In this document: in pieces, positions 39,994 through 49,560 of the stretch
Layout of the letters: each line of letters begins with the position of its first letter
Numbering within the stretch: position 1 is the stretch's first letter
Source: Pasteurella canis
GTDB taxonomy: Bacteria; Pseudomonadota; Gammaproteobacteria; Enterobacterales; Pasteurellaceae
Reading direction: 5' to 3'
Length of the DNA: 64,000 nucleotides
Assembly (NCBI RefSeq): GCF_900454865.1
Contig: NZ_UGTV01000015.1
Span: 372,001-436,000 of the forward strand
The notes under the pieces: model-generated
Seen by the model: the letters and a program-made list of their open reading frames with translations, nothing else
What the model was told of the DNA's origin: nothing
Database searches by the model: none
Position numbers and translations under genes: made by a program

Positions 39994-40830
39994 ATGACAA
40001 CTGAAATGAAAAAAGTAACGCAAAGCGATTTAAACGCAGTAGTACGTCGTTCTAATCTTTTCCAAGGTTCTTGGAACTTTGAACGTATGCAAGCATTAGG
40101 ATTCGCTTATTCAATGGTACCTGTTATCAAACGCTTATATCCAGATCCAAATTCACAAGAGCGTAAAGATGCTGTAAAACGCCATTTAGAATTTTTTAAT
40201 ACACAACCATTTGTTGCCGCACCTGTGCTAGGCGTCACTATTGCAATGGAAGAAGAACGGGCAAATGGTAAGCCAATTGATGATGCTGCAATCAATGGTA
40301 TTAAAGTCGGTCTTATGGGACCTCTAGCTGGTGTTGGCGATCCAATTTATTGGGGGACAGCACGCCCTGTATTTGCAGCGTTGGGTGCAGGTCTAGCGAT
40401 TAATGGTAATATTTTAGGACCTATTTTATTCTTTGTGTTATTTAATCTTGTACGTTTAGCAACACGTTACTTTGGTGTTACTTATGGTTATAAAAAAGGT
40501 CTTGATGTTGTGGGTGACATGAGTGGTGGTCTTCTTCAAAAATTAACAGAAGGTGCCTCAATTCTGGGCTTATTTATCATGGGAGCACTTGTTCAAAAAT
40601 GGACAAGTATCAATGTCCCATTTGTTGTTGCTAATATTCAGATGCAAGATGGCACTACTAAAGTAGAAACAATTCAGACCATTTTAGATAGTTTGATGCC
40701 TGGTTTATTGCCTCTTTTACTGACATTTGCGTGTATGTGGTTATTGCGTAACCGAGTGAATGCACTTTGGATTATCATCGGCTTCTTTGCTATTGGTATT
40801 TTTGGTGCATGGACAGGTATTTTAGCGTAG
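39994..40830 (+). CDS. manZ: PTS mannose-family transporter, IID subunit
   Basis: Membrane subunit EIID-Man, 278 aa. The soluble N-terminal part (SDLNAVVRRSNLFQGSWNFERMQALGFAYSM, FFNTQPFVAAPVLGVTIAMEEERA) and MGPLAGVGDPIYWGTARP are diagnostic; hydrophobic spans fill the C-terminal third. It is the last gene of manXYZ, closed by a strong hairpin 34 bp after the stop. Confidence 0.96.
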   Translation: MTTEMKKVTQSDLNAVVRRSNLFQGSWNFERMQALGFAYSMVPVIKRLYPDPNSQERKDAVKRHLEFFNTQPFVAAPVLGVTIAMEEERANGKPIDDAAINGIKVGLMGPLAGVGDPIYWGTARPVFAALGAGLAINGNILGPILFFVLFNLVRLATRYFGVTYGYKKGLDVVGDMSGGLLQKLTEGASILGLFIMGALVQKWTSINVPFVVANIQMQDGTTKVETIQTILDSLMPGLLPLLLTFACMWLLRNRVNALWIIIGFFAIGIFGAWTGILA

Positions 40831-40864
40831 TCATTGATACAACTTACTAAATGATGATTGATAA

Positions 40865-40899
40865 AAAAGAGGATGAATAAGCAGTTCATCCTCTTTTGT
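40865..40899 (+). terminator. Terminator after manZ
   Basis: Perfect 13-bp stem AAAAGAGGATGAA / TTCATCCTCTTTT with a TAAGCAG loop. Confidence 0.85.
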
Positions 40900-40976
40900 T
40901 ATAGGTTAAATTTACTTTTTTACTTTAATGAGTAAGTTTGTTACTATTTTTTGCAATTACAATAGTCTAACGTCTT

Positions 40977-41432
40977 ATGATTAATATATTACTGTTTATT
41001 GGTATCTTATTTTTCTTTGCTTATGCACTTTATGATCAGTTTGGTATGGATTTTTGGAAAGGAAAATCATTACTGAAACTGAATTTAAAAAAACAGGCAA
41101 AGAAAGATGGTGTTATTTTTATTGTGCTGCTCATTGTGATTATCTATCAAACTCAAGCATCGATTACAGCAGTAAGTTTATATTTGCTAGCAACATTGAT
41201 CATTTTAACTATTTATGCAGCGTTTATTCGTTCCCCTGTATTAATTTTGAAGCAACAGGGGTTTTTCTTTGGTAATGTTTATTTCTCATATAAGAACATT
41301 TATCAGATTAACCTTGCAGAAGGAAATATTCTGGTAATTGATATGCAAAGTGGAAAACGTTTATTGGTACATTTGTTGACGGAGAAAGACCGTGAACAAG
41401 TTGTTGAGTTTTTTGGTGGCTATAAAAATTAA
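40977..41432 (+). CDS. yobD: YobD (UPF0266) family membrane protein
   Basis: Inner-membrane protein of unknown function, 151 aa. Three hydrophobic spans are visible (about 3-20, 45-62 and 66-86), then a soluble tail. LKQQGFFFGNVYFSYKNIYQINLAEGNILVI matches the family's conserved block, and the gene follows manXYZ as yobD does in E. coli. The ribosome site is weak. The ManXYZ terminator lies between, so it may have its own promoter, and manA follows after 9 bp, linking it to mannose metabolism by position only. Confidence 0.85.
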   Translation: MINILLFIGILFFFAYALYDQFGMDFWKGKSLLKLNLKKQAKKDGVIFIVLLIVIIYQTQASITAVSLYLLATLIILTIYAAFIRSPVLILKQQGFFFGNVYFSYKNIYQINLAEGNILVIDMQSGKRLLVHLLTEKDREQVVEFFGGYKN

Positions 41433-41441
41433 GGAATCAGC

Positions 41442-42650
41442 ATGGCAATTTATGAATTAACAGGTCAGATACAACATTATGCGTGGGGTGGAAAAGAATA
41501 TATTCCGCAACTACTTAATATAACGGCAAAAAAAGAACAGCATTATGCAGAATGGTGGTTAGGTGCCCATGTGTCTGCTCCTTCTATGATCTCAGTATCA
41601 TCAACATTACAACCTCTCACAGAGTTTTTAGCCCAAAAACCAACCGCACTTGGTCAACGTAGTAGAAATAAATTTGGCATGGATTTACCTTATTTGTTAA
41701 AAATTTTAGATGTAGCTAAACCTCTTTCTATTCAATTACATCCTACAAAACAACAAGCTGAGCAGGGCTTCATACAGGAGAATGCTAAAGGTATCAATTT
41801 GGCAGATCCCAAAAGAACTTATAAAGATAATAACCATAAGCCTGAAATGATGATCGCATTATCAGATTTTTGGTTATTACATGGTTTTAAATCAAAAACA
41901 CAAATTTTAGAGACATTAAAAGCGCGTCCTTCATTGAATGAGCTTGTCGCAAAGCTTGAATTGCAAGATTTACATCGTTTCTATGCGGATATTATGCAAG
42001 CAGATCAAGTCCAATTAGCACGATGGTTATTGCCTATTGTTGAGGAAAATAGAGCTAAATATCAGGCTAACCAGCTTGAATTAAGCAATCCTGATTATTG
42101 GTTGCTATATACTATGGATGCTATGGAGATTTCAGCAGAAAAATTAGATGCAGGACTTGTGTGTTTTTATCTATTTAATATTGTGCACTTAAGAGAAGGT
42201 GAGGGTATTTTTCAAGATGCTGGCATTCCACACGCTTATTTGCGTGGGCAAAATATCGAATTAATGGCTTGCTCAGATAATGTGATTCGTGGAGGTTTAA
42301 CGCCAAAACACGTAGATATTCCCGCGCTATTATCGGTTATTGATTGTCGTGAGGTTGAGCCTAATATTATTCCAATTGCACCAGAAGAAGCGAGAATATT
42401 TACTTATGCAACACCTGCACAAGATTTTGCGTTAACAAACGTTCGTTACACGCAAGGTGAAGTGCATCAATGTCAATCGAACAGTGCAGAAATTTTACTC
42501 GTTATGCAGGGTTCACTTAAAATTTTGCAAAACTCTACCGCACTTTATGTAAAAAAAGGCGAATCTGTATTTATTGAAAGCGATGAAGAATATCAAATCG
42601 AAGGTATTGATACAGGTTATTGTGCGATTGCTCATTTGCCAGCAGAGTAA
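41442..42650 (+). CDS. manA: Mannose-6-phosphate isomerase
   Basis: Type I phosphomannose isomerase (402 aa), a zinc enzyme interconverting mannose-6-phosphate and fructose-6-phosphate, so imported mannose can enter glycolysis. Zinc-site blocks are PLSIQLHPTKQQAEQGF and YKDNNHKPEMMIALSDFWLLHGF; the catalytic region GIPHAYLRGQNIELMACSDNVIRGGLTPKHVDIPAL is intact. The ribosome site is AAGGA. It lies just after yobD and the manXYZ genes. Two USS lie within it. Confidence 0.95.
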   Translation: MAIYELTGQIQHYAWGGKEYIPQLLNITAKKEQHYAEWWLGAHVSAPSMISVSSTLQPLTEFLAQKPTALGQRSRNKFGMDLPYLLKILDVAKPLSIQLHPTKQQAEQGFIQENAKGINLADPKRTYKDNNHKPEMMIALSDFWLLHGFKSKTQILETLKARPSLNELVAKLELQDLHRFYADIMQADQVQLARWLLPIVEENRAKYQANQLELSNPDYWLLYTMDAMEISAEKLDAGLVCFYLFNIVHLREGEGIFQDAGIPHAYLRGQNIELMACSDNVIRGGLTPKHVDIPALLSVIDCREVEPNIIPIAPEEARIFTYATPAQDFALTNVRYTQGEVHQCQSNSAEILLVMQGSLKILQNSTALYVKKGESVFIESDEEYQIEGIDTGYCAIAHLPAE

Positions 42651-42662
42651 TCTATTTATAAG

Positions 42663-42708
42663 AAAAGGCTAACTTACATTGAGCTTTAAAAGTTAGCCTT
42701 TTGTTTTT
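42663..42708. terminator. Bidirectional terminator between manA and argA
   Basis: Stem AAAAGGCTAACTT / AAGTTAGCCTTTT with a T-rich tail on the + strand and T residues after it on the minus strand. Confidence 0.8.
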
Positions 42709-44019
42709 TTAATCAATTTGACGGATTAAGATTTTAGAGCGGCGTTGGTAATTATAATGTTGGCGTTTTTTGAGTGGTAAATCTTCAATATTAGCCAATT
42801 GAAAACCACGTTCTTGGAACCAATGTACAGTACGCGTCGTGAGAACAAAAAGTCTTTCAATACTAAGTTGTTTAGCTCTTTTTTGAATCGCCTCAAGTAA
42901 AATATCACCTCGTGATGAATTTCGGTAATCTGGATGTACTGCAACACAAGCCATTTCAGCCATTTTTTCTACGGGATAACAATTTAATGCTGCACAAGCT
43001 ATAATCACACCATCACGATCGATGATCGTATAATTATGAATATCCATCTCTAATTGTTCCCGTGAACGTTTAACAAGAATACCTTGTTGTTCTAATGGGG
43101 AGATAAGTTCAAGCAATGCGGGAATATCAGTGATATTTGCCAAGCGAATAGTTTCGGATAATTCCATCGATAGTTGAGTTCCTACACCATCACGTGTAAA
43201 TAACTCTTGTAGTAAGGAACCGTCTTCTTCATAACTAATTAAATGAGCACGTTTGATTCCAGATCGACAAGCTTCGATAGCAGCTTGTAAAAAGCGTGCT
43301 TGTGAACAATGATATTGATTTTGTGTGATAAATTTCTGTAAATGTAATTCTGCCTCTTGTGGTAATAAATCACTGATAGTTTGATGGTCATTATCTAGAA
43401 TACCTTGAGTACCAGAAAAACCTATTAGTTTTTCTGCTTTTAATTTTATGGCGACTTGCGTTGCAATTTCCTCAAAAGGTAAATTAAACGTTTCTCCTGT
43501 TACTGAAGGGGCAATTGGGCTGATCAAGACGATTGCATTTCGATCTAATTGCTGTTGAATACTTTCCGTATTGATACGACGGATTTTTCCACTTAGCTGA
43601 TAATCCACCCCGTCGTCCACACCAATTGGCTGTGCTAATACAAAATTACCAGTTACAACATCAATTAACGTCGAATGCGGTAAACGTAATGAAAGGCGAG
43701 ATACAATATCATAAGTCAATTTGCCAACTGCTTGTTTGACTAATTCAAGACTGGTTAAATCAGTGATACGGATATTTTTATGATAAACGGATTGAATTTG
43801 ATGTTGTTGTAATAATGTATTGATTTGATAGCGTGCTCCGAAGACAAGCACAAGTTTAGTGCCTAAACTATGCAATAAACTGATATCATTGATGATATTA
43901 ATAAAATTTGGACAAGCAATAGTATCGCCATCCAGCATAATGATAAAGGTTTTCCCTCTATGCATATTGACATAAGGTGTGGATTGTCTGAACCAATGAA
44001 CTAATTCTGTATTATGCAT
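42709..44019 (-). CDS. argA: N-acetylglutamate synthase
   Basis: First enzyme of arginine synthesis (436 aa): glutamate plus acetyl-CoA gives N-acetylglutamate. The start is the ATG at 44019 ([25 protein letters not shown]), which aligns with E. coli ArgA and has CAGGTG upstream; an ATG at 44067 is in frame but would lie across the operator. The N-terminal amino-acid-kinase-like domain (about 20-280) binds arginine for feedback; the C-terminal GNAT domain has [26 protein letters not shown]. Tandem ARG boxes lie upstream. Confidence 0.95.
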   Translation of the reverse strand: MHNTELVHWFRQSTPYVNMHRGKTFIIMLDGDTIACPNFINIINDISLLHSLGTKLVLVFGARYQINTLLQQHQIQSVYHKNIRITDLTSLELVKQAVGKLTYDIVSRLSLRLPHSTLIDVVTGNFVLAQPIGVDDGVDYQLSGKIRRINTESIQQQLDRNAIVLISPIAPSVTGETFNLPFEEIATQVAIKLKAEKLIGFSGTQGILDNDHQTISDLLPQEAELHLQKFITQNQYHCSQARFLQAAIEACRSGIKRAHLISYEEDGSLLQELFTRDGVGTQLSMELSETIRLANITDIPALLELISPLEQQGILVKRSREQLEMDIHNYTIIDRDGVIIACAALNCYPVEKMAEMACVAVHPDYRNSSRGDILLEAIQKRAKQLSIERLFVLTTRTVHWFQERGFQLANIEDLPLKKRQHYNYQRRSKILIRQID

Positions 44020-44029
44020 ATTACACCTG

Positions 44030-44068
44030 AATTTATAATTATTCATATTTTTTGAATTTATATTCATT
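44030..44068 (-). promoter_or_regulatory. Tandem ArgR (ARG) boxes of argA
   Basis: TGAATTTATATTCA at 44053-44066 is a perfect ARG core. A second core at 44032-44045 (TTTATAATTATTCA) matches 12 of 14, and the two are exactly 21 bp apart. They begin 11 bp upstream of the chosen argA start. Confidence 0.88.
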
Positions 44069-44114
44069 TTTGTGAATATGCAAGTAAAAATTTATGTTTG
44101 TTTCATGAGCATAA

Positions 44115-44142
44115 AAAATGCGATGAGTTTTCATCGCATTTT
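44115..44142 (-). terminator. Terminator after grxA
   Basis: Stem AAAATGCGATGA / TCATCGCATTTT; on the minus strand a T run follows (TTTTTTATG). The same ATGCGATG stem recurs after dps at 53440. Confidence 0.8.
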
Positions 44143-44156
44143 GGGAGTACTATCTT

Positions 44157-44420
44157 TTATGCAATCACATTAAATTGTGCTTTCATTAAGGCTTCAAAAT
44201 CAGTACAGCCACCAATTGGTTTTTCATCAATAAAAATTTGTGGCACAGTCTCTACAGGCTTACCAACTGACTTAGATAAGTCAGCTTTAGTGATGCCTTC
44301 TGCGACGATATCAACATAGCGATAATCAAAATCAGTAACCGTTTCTTTTAATTTTTCAGCTAAATTTTTAGCACGTACACAATATGGGCAACCAGAGCGA
44401 CCGAAAATAACAACAAACAT
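44157..44420 (-). CDS. grxA: Glutaredoxin 1
   Basis: Dithiol glutaredoxin (87 aa) using glutathione to reduce protein disulfides, including in ribonucleotide reductase. The active site is FGRSGCPYCVRAK (Cys11, Cys14), with TVPQIFIDEKPIGGCTDFEAL forming the glutathione site. The start at 44420 has AGAGGAAA upstream; an ATG at 44453 would add eleven unsupported residues. It is divergent from rimK, close to the E. coli grxA/rimK neighbourhood. Confidence 0.94.
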   Translation of the reverse strand: MFVVIFGRSGCPYCVRAKNLAEKLKETVTDFDYRYVDIVAEGITKADLSKSVGKPVETVPQIFIDEKPIGGCTDFEALMKAQFNVIA

Positions 44421-44576
44421 ATGATTTCCTCTTTTGGGTTGAAAATAATTCATCTAATTTAAGGTTGCTTATTTTACCTTAATGTAAAGAAAAAGAATAA
44501 ACTATTTTTTAGTATAAGCTGGATGAGTATAATAGAACAATTTCTCATGTGACTTTTCTTTTCCAGTAAACTCGTT

Positions 44577-45491
44577 ATGAAATTATTAATGCTATGCCGC
44601 GAACCTCGCTTATATAGTTGCCAACGTTTAAAAGAAGCTGCTGAAAGTAGTGGACATCAAATGGATATATTGGATCCCAATCGTTGTTTATTAAAATTAA
44701 CTGAAAATAGACCGCACTTTGAGTTGTACTATCAAGCGAATATGGAGGTTGAACCAATACTTTTACCACAATATGATGCAGTTATTCCTCGTTTTGGTAC
44801 ATTAAGTACTAAAATGGGATGTGCCGTATTACGTCATTTATCGGCTAAAAAGGTACCTTGTTTAAATTCAGAAAGCGCATTTTTAACTGCAAGAGACAAA
44901 TGGCTGAGTCTACAAGTTTTAGCTGAAAATGGCGTTGCGATTCCTCAGTCACTATTATCTGGTCCAGAGTTTCAGGCTATTCCAGCTTTAGAGAAAATGA
45001 CATCACCTATGATTTTAAAAACTTTAGCTGGCGCACAGGGCATAGGTGTTATTTTGGCCGAAAAGAAACAAAGTGCGGTGAGTATTTTAGAAACATTAAG
45101 ACAAGCAGATGTCCCCGTGCTTGCTCAAGAGTTTATTGAAGAGGCTAAAGGGTGTGATATTCGTTGTTTTGTGATTGGAGATCGTGTTGTAGCTTGTATG
45201 CAACGTATTGGGCAGAATGGTGAGTTTCGCGCTAATTTTCATCGAGGTGGTTTAGCTGAAAAGGTCGTTTTATCTGAGCAAGAAAAACAGATGGCGATAC
45301 AAGCAGCACAAATATTAGGCTTAGATGTGGCTGGTGTTGATTTAATTCGTTCAAAACGTGGCCCATTAGTATTAGAAGTCAATGCCAGTCCTGGTTTAGA
45401 AATGATCGAGAAAACTAGCGGCCTTGATATTGCGTTGCAAATGATCGTTTATCTTGAAAAGAAATGCAAAATAGCGCAAAGTGCGGTATAA
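44577..45491 (+). CDS. rimK: Ribosomal protein S6 modification enzyme (RimK family)
   Basis: ATP-grasp ligase (304 aa) adding glutamates to the C-terminus of ribosomal protein S6. Key parts are [15 protein letters not shown] at the start, the ATP-grasp core [20 protein letters not shown] and [22 protein letters not shown], and the metal site [21 protein letters not shown]. RimK relatives also make beta-citrylglutamate or tetrahydrosarcinapterin, but the N-terminus fits RimK. Unusually, three USS lie in the gene (44711, 45071, 45479). Confidence 0.92.
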   Translation: MKLLMLCREPRLYSCQRLKEAAESSGHQMDILDPNRCLLKLTENRPHFELYYQANMEVEPILLPQYDAVIPRFGTLSTKMGCAVLRHLSAKKVPCLNSESAFLTARDKWLSLQVLAENGVAIPQSLLSGPEFQAIPALEKMTSPMILKTLAGAQGIGVILAEKKQSAVSILETLRQADVPVLAQEFIEEAKGCDIRCFVIGDRVVACMQRIGQNGEFRANFHRGGLAEKVVLSEQEKQMAIQAAQILGLDVAGVDLIRSKRGPLVLEVNASPGLEMIEKTSGLDIALQMIVYLEKKCKIAQSAV

Positions 45492-45523
45492 CATTCAGTA
45501 ATGTTAATGATTAGGAGTCATAA

Positions 45524-46063
45524 ATGATTATTTATTTACATGGTTTTGATTCAAGCAGCCCAGGTAATCATGAGAAAGTAATGCAATTAAAGTTTATTGA
45601 CGATGATGTTCGTTTTATTAATTACAGTACGCTACATCCTCGTCATGATATGCAATTTTTGTTAAAAGAAGTGCATAAATTAGTGTCGGAAAGCAAAGAC
45701 CCAATGCCTTTAATTTGTGGTGTAGGTTTAGGTGGTTATTGGTCTGAACGTATTGGTTTTTTATGTGGTATTAAACAGGCTATTTTTAATCCAAATCTAT
45801 TTCCTTATGAAAATATGCAGGGCAAAATAGATCGTCCTGAAGAATACGAAGATATTGCAACAAAATGTGTTGAGAACTTTCGTGAGAAAAATCGTGGTGA
45901 CTGTTTAGTTTTTTTATCAAAAGATGATGGCGTGCTTGATTCACGACGCAGTGCTGATGTGTTATCCCCATTCTATGAAATTATATGGGATGAAGTGGAA
46001 ACACATAAATTTAAGAAAATTTCTCATCATTTACAAAAGATTAAAGCATTTAAGCAAAGTTAG
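45524..46063 (+). CDS. ycfP: YcfP family esterase-like protein
   Basis: Protein of the YcfP (UPF0227) family, 179 aa, with an alpha/beta-hydrolase-like fold: [19 protein letters not shown] at the start, [10 protein letters not shown], and [27 protein letters not shown] as a very conserved block. At the nucleophile elbow the sequence is CGVGLGGYW, with Leu where a hydrolase would have Ser, as also in E. coli YcfP, so ordinary serine esterase chemistry is doubtful. Function is unknown. It follows rimK by 32 bp. Confidence 0.9.
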   Translation: MIIYLHGFDSSSPGNHEKVMQLKFIDDDVRFINYSTLHPRHDMQFLLKEVHKLVSESKDPMPLICGVGLGGYWSERIGFLCGIKQAIFNPNLFPYENMQGKIDRPEEYEDIATKCVENFREKNRGDCLVFLSKDDGVLDSRRSADVLSPFYEIIWDEVETHKFKKISHHLQKIKAFKQS

Positions 46064-46086
46064 TTAATAGGTCAAGCCTGAATATA

Positions 46087-46118
46087 AAAAGGACGAAACT
46101 TTATCGTCCTTTTATTTT
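46087..46118. terminator. Bidirectional terminator after ycfP
   Basis: Stem AAAAGGACGA / TCGTCCTTTT followed by ATTTT; lies between two convergent genes. Confidence 0.8.
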
Positions 46119-46732
46119 AACTGTGAAAATTCGTTATTCCTATTTTCTAATTGGTAATTGGGCGGTAATTCTGGATTGGCTGAATCCTCTGTGAGTGGGG
46201 CGACTTTGGGTGTCGCATTCGGTGCTTTTTCATCGCTTGCTTCTTGTTTTTCATCACCTAATAACTTAGGTTGTAACTTAGGAAAACTTGTATTAGGAGA
46301 GAGCCAAATACTAATTAATGCTTGTGTAAATTGAGTATCAAATTCTTTGTCCAAAATTGTGTCATTCAGTACAAAATAGCCACGATCGTCAAGAGCAATA
46401 TAATTTAGAACATCATTTGGTGAAATATCAGGTAAAATTTCTTTGAGTGCAGTGAGATATTGCTTACTATCAATTTCTTTTAGCTTCAAATTGTCGATTT
46501 CTTTTATCAGGCTAATCGCAAAATTTTTTCCTTCAATTGGTTTTGCATAGTTAAAAGTTAACATCAATGGGCGTAAATTTTCTTCATAATGCCCTGTTTC
46601 TGTATAAAGGCTAATTGTATAAACATGAAAAGGTCCCCAGTTATAATCGGCTTTACCGACATTTAGCCATTGTGCAGAAATTGCCGTTGAAAATAAGCAT
46701 AAAAATGAAAATATTAATGCATTAAATCTCAT
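46112..46732 (-). CDS. Secreted chalcone-isomerase-like domain protein
   Basis: Putative periplasmic protein of 206 aa from the ATG at 46732, where a clear signal peptide begins (MRFNALIFSFLCLFSTAISA). The body (WLNVGKADYNWGPFHVYTISLYTETGHY, LMLTFNYAKPIEGKNF, DRGYFVLNDTILDKEFDTQF) resembles the bacterial chalcone-isomerase-like family, whose role in bacteria is unknown. The last 55 residues are low-complexity and polar (DEKQEASDEKAPNATPK), probably disordered. The in-frame extension to 46780 would bury the signal peptide. It lies downstream of fumC, separated by a terminator. Confidence 0.7.
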   Translation of the reverse strand: MRFNALIFSFLCLFSTAISAQWLNVGKADYNWGPFHVYTISLYTETGHYEENLRPLMLTFNYAKPIEGKNFAISLIKEIDNLKLKEIDSKQYLTALKEILPDISPNDVLNYIALDDRGYFVLNDTILDKEFDTQFTQALISIWLSPNTSFPKLQPKLLGDEKQEASDEKAPNATPKVAPLTEDSANPELPPNYQLENRNNEFSQLK

Positions 46733-46787
46733 TATAAACTCGTCATAAACCTGTAATAGTGTCTGATTATAACAAAACAAATAAAAA

Positions 46788-46813
46788 AAAGGCGAACTTT
46801 AGGTTCGCCTTTG
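46788..46813 (-). terminator. Terminator after fumC
   Basis: Stem AAAGGCGAAC / GTTCGCCTTT; eight A residues at the left become the T run on the minus strand. Confidence 0.85.
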
Positions 46814-46829
46814 TATGAAATTTAATAGT

Positions 46830-48224
46830 TTATTTTAAGCTTCCCACCATATCTTCTGGACGAACCCACTCATCAAATTGTTCAGCGGTGACTAAACCTA
46901 AATTGATCGCTTCTTCTTTTAATGTCGTGCCATTTTTATGGGCTGTTTTAGCAATTTTTGCTGCATTTTCATAACCAATATGCGTATTCAGTGCAGTGAC
47001 TAGCATTAAAGATTGCTCTAACTGTTGTTTAATACGCGGATAGTTTGGCTCAATACCTATAGCACAATGTTCATCAAATGATACACAAGCATCACCTAAT
47101 AGTTGTGCAGATTGTAAAAAGTTAGCTGCCATGACAGGTTTATACACGTTGAGTTGGAAATGACCTTGTGTACCAGCAAATGAAATTGTCACATCATTAC
47201 CTAATACTTGTGCACAAACCATTGTCATTGCTTCACACTGTGTTGGGTTAACTTTACCTGGCATAATAGAAGAACCTGGTTCATTTTCAGGAATTAAAAT
47301 TTCGCCAATACCAGAACGAGGGCCTGAAGCTAAAAGGCGAACGTCATTAGCAATTTTGTACAATGACACAGCAAGTTGTTTTAAGGCACCATGTGTTTCG
47401 ACAACTGCATCATGTGTTGCTAAAGCTTCAAATTTATTTTGTGCAGTCACAAAAGGTAAGCCTGTAAATTCAGCAATATAGTTTGCGACTTTAACATCAT
47501 AACCTTTTGGTGTATTTAAGCCAGTCCCTACTGCAGTACCGCCTAATGCTAATTCAGCTAAGTGTGGTAGGGTGTTTTCTAATGCTTTAATACCAAAAGA
47601 GAGTTGTGCAGCATAAGCAGAAAACTCTTGACCTAATGTTAATGGAGTGGCATCCATTAAGTGTGTACGTCCAATTTTTACCACATCTTGGAATGCTGCT
47701 GCTTTTTCCGCTAATGTTTTTTGTAAACGTTTGACACATGGTAGAGTATGCTCAACGACTTTTTTATAGGCTGCAATGTGCATTGCTGTTGGGTAGGTAT
47801 CATTTGATGACTGTGATTTATTTACATCATCATTGGGATGAATAATTGACTTTTCACCCAATTTTCCACCATTAAGTACATGTGCTCGATTCGCAACAAC
47901 TTCATTCACGTTCATATTAGATTGTGTACCTGAACCTGTTTGCCAAATCACGAGTGGAAATTGATCATCTAATTTTTTTGCTAAGATTTCATCACAGGCT
48001 TGGGCAATTAAATCGCGTTTCTCTAAAGGTAATACACCTAAATCATGGTTCGCATAAGCTGCTGCTTTTTTCAGATAACCAAAGGCTTCGATAATTTCTT
48101 GTGGCATGGAAGCTTCAGGTCCAATTTTAAAATTATTACGAGAGCGTTCAGTTTGTGCAGCCCAGTATTTATCGGCAGGTACTTGTACTTCGCCCATAGT
48201 GTCTTTTTCGATACGGAATGTCAT
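46830..48224 (-). CDS. fumC: Fumarate hydratase class II
   Basis: Iron-independent fumarase (464 aa) interconverting fumarate and malate. Landmarks are [56 protein letters not shown] and the superfamily signature [15 protein letters not shown]. The start at 48224 ([13 protein letters not shown]) has AGAGGTAA upstream; the frame extends to 48275 without homology. A near-perfect CRP-like site lies about 100 bp upstream. Single-copy context; class I fumarase is not in the window. Confidence 0.97.
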   Translation of the reverse strand: MTFRIEKDTMGEVQVPADKYWAAQTERSRNNFKIGPEASMPQEIIEAFGYLKKAAAYANHDLGVLPLEKRDLIAQACDEILAKKLDDQFPLVIWQTGSGTQSNMNVNEVVANRAHVLNGGKLGEKSIIHPNDDVNKSQSSNDTYPTAMHIAAYKKVVEHTLPCVKRLQKTLAEKAAAFQDVVKIGRTHLMDATPLTLGQEFSAYAAQLSFGIKALENTLPHLAELALGGTAVGTGLNTPKGYDVKVANYIAEFTGLPFVTAQNKFEALATHDAVVETHGALKQLAVSLYKIANDVRLLASGPRSGIGEILIPENEPGSSIMPGKVNPTQCEAMTMVCAQVLGNDVTISFAGTQGHFQLNVYKPVMAANFLQSAQLLGDACVSFDEHCAIGIEPNYPRIKQQLEQSLMLVTALNTHIGYENAAKIAKTAHKNGTTLKEEAINLGLVTAEQFDEWVRPEDMVGSLK

Positions 48225-48321
48225 AGTGTTACCTCTTGTTGAAAAATATAAAAATGAATAATGAAATTCTAACACTTGAGTGTTATTTGTGGAACGCTAT
48301 GCCTCAAGCAAAACTTGGTTT

Positions 48322-48337
48322 TGTGATTTAGATCATA
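48322..48337 (-). promoter_or_regulatory. CRP-like site between fumC and holC
   Basis: TGTGATTTAGATCATA fits TGTGA-N6-TCACA at 9 of 10 arm positions. It is about 100 bp upstream of fumC and 124 bp upstream of holC. No -10 element falls at a class II distance in either direction, so the target is uncertain; fumC is the likelier one by function. Confidence 0.4.
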
Positions 48338-48460
48338 AAGTGCGGTTTGTTTTATAAAAGTTTTGAAAAAACTAAAGTGAAAAGTCGCAATGACTTTATC
48401 TTCGCATGCTTTTTCGTTAGAATCCTACAGTTATACCTTTTATAAAGGATTTATTGCAAA

Positions 48461-48889
48461 ATGTCTAAAAATGCGCAATTTTACTTGTTAAATACTGATG
48501 CTCAAGCTGAAAAAATAGCTTGTGATTTAGCTGCTTCTGCATGGCGTTTAGGTAAACGAGTTTTAATTGCTTGTGAAACGGAACAACAAGCATTAGATAT
48601 TGATGAAGCACTTTGGGCGAGAGAGCCTGATGAGTTTGTTCCTCATAATTTATCTGGTGAAGTGACAACATATGCAACCCCAATCGAGATCAGTTGGAAA
48701 GGAAAGCGGAATGCACAACGACGAGATTTATTGATCAACTTACAAGTTGCAGTACCAGATTATATTGGAAGCTTTAATCAACTGATCGATTTTGTTCCTG
48801 TTGAAGAGCATCTAAAAGTTTTAGCAAGGGAACGTTATAAACAGCTTCGACAACTTGGTTGGACATTATCGACAGAACAGATGAAATAA
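48461..48889 (+). CDS. holC: DNA polymerase III chi subunit
   Basis: Chi subunit of the clamp loader (142 aa), which links the replicase to SSB on lagging-strand DNA. Features are AQFYLLNTDAQAEKIACDLAASAWRLGKRVLIACE, ALWAREPDEFVPHNLSGE and YIGSFNQLIDFVPVEEHL, standard for HolC. AAAGGA precedes the start. In many gamma-proteobacteria valS follows directly; here 1.6 kb of other DNA lies between. Confidence 0.94.
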   Translation: MSKNAQFYLLNTDAQAEKIACDLAASAWRLGKRVLIACETEQQALDIDEALWAREPDEFVPHNLSGEVTTYATPIEISWKGKRNAQRRDLLINLQVAVPDYIGSFNQLIDFVPVEEHLKVLARERYKQLRQLGWTLSTEQMK

Positions 48890-48900
48890 AGAGAGATAAC

Positions 48901-49353
48901 ATGAAACTAGCTGAAGCTCTTATGCAGCGAGCAGATGCACAGCGTCGCCTTGCACAACTGAATCAACGCTTACAACAAAATGCAAAATATCAAGAGGGTG
49001 AAAAACCAGCAGAAAACCCGATAGAGCTATTGATGGAATATCGCCAAGTTGCAGATAGTTTAGAAAAATTAGTAGTACAAATCAATCAAACGAATAACCT
49101 AATAGCCCTATCAAATGGGATGAAAATGGTAGAAGCTCTTGCAAAACGCGATCGCTTGAAAGATGAGCATTCTGCGCTGATTAAGCTAGCAGAATCAGCT
49201 TTACCAGAGCAAGATCGTTATAGCCGTAGTGAAATTAAAATGCTTTCTGCGGTAGATATTAAAGCAATTCGTCAACAAGCAGATCAGGTTGCTAAAGCAC
49301 ATCGTGAACTTGATGTGTTTATTCAGCAAGCAAATTGGCAATACGATTTGTAG
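48901..49353 (+). CDS. DIP1984 family protein
   Basis: Soluble helical protein, 150 aa, resembling the DIP1984 (septicolysin-like) family, of unknown function. Family-like stretches are KLAEALMQRADAQRRLAQLNQRL, NPIELLMEYRQVADSLEKLVVQINQTN and MVEALAKRDRLKDEHSALIKLAESA. Almost entirely alpha-helical, with heptad patterns but no membrane segment or signal peptide. The start at 48901 has AAGAGAGA upstream and is 11 bp from the holC stop; a possible start at 48859 overlaps holC. Probably co-transcribed with holC. Confidence 0.78.
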   Translation: MKLAEALMQRADAQRRLAQLNQRLQQNAKYQEGEKPAENPIELLMEYRQVADSLEKLVVQINQTNNLIALSNGMKMVEALAKRDRLKDEHSALIKLAESALPEQDRYSRSEIKMLSAVDIKAIRQQADQVAKAHRELDVFIQQANWQYDL

Positions 49354-49375
49354 AAAGTGCGGTTCGTTTTAGGTA

Positions 49376-49513
49376 TTTTTAGTCAGGGGCGAACACAAAA
49401 CACACTCATGGGAACGAAGAGCCGTTCATTTCTCTGAACAACTTCTGCTCCGTACAAGTGAAATCGTACAAAAACATTGTACTGTAACAACCCTGTGTTG
49501 ATCTGACTAAAAA
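49376..49513. mobile_element. 138-bp element with terminal inverted repeats (MITE-like or structured RNA)
   Basis: Bounded by a perfect 11-bp inverted repeat, TTTTTAGTCAG (49376-49386) and CTGACTAAAAA (49503-49513), with weaker pairing beyond (GAACACA against TGTGTTG). Inside are a hairpin GAAG...GTTCA / TGAAC...CTTC (49416-49445) and three GTAC copies (49452, 49466, 49479). It is visibly richer in G+C than its surroundings and codes for nothing convincing. No target-site duplication is seen, so a structured leader RNA is an alternative to a transposon remnant. Confidence 0.5.
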
Positions 49514-49560
49514 TGGGTGGGATAGGGGATTTAATCTGATGAATAGAAGAGGACAAGATT

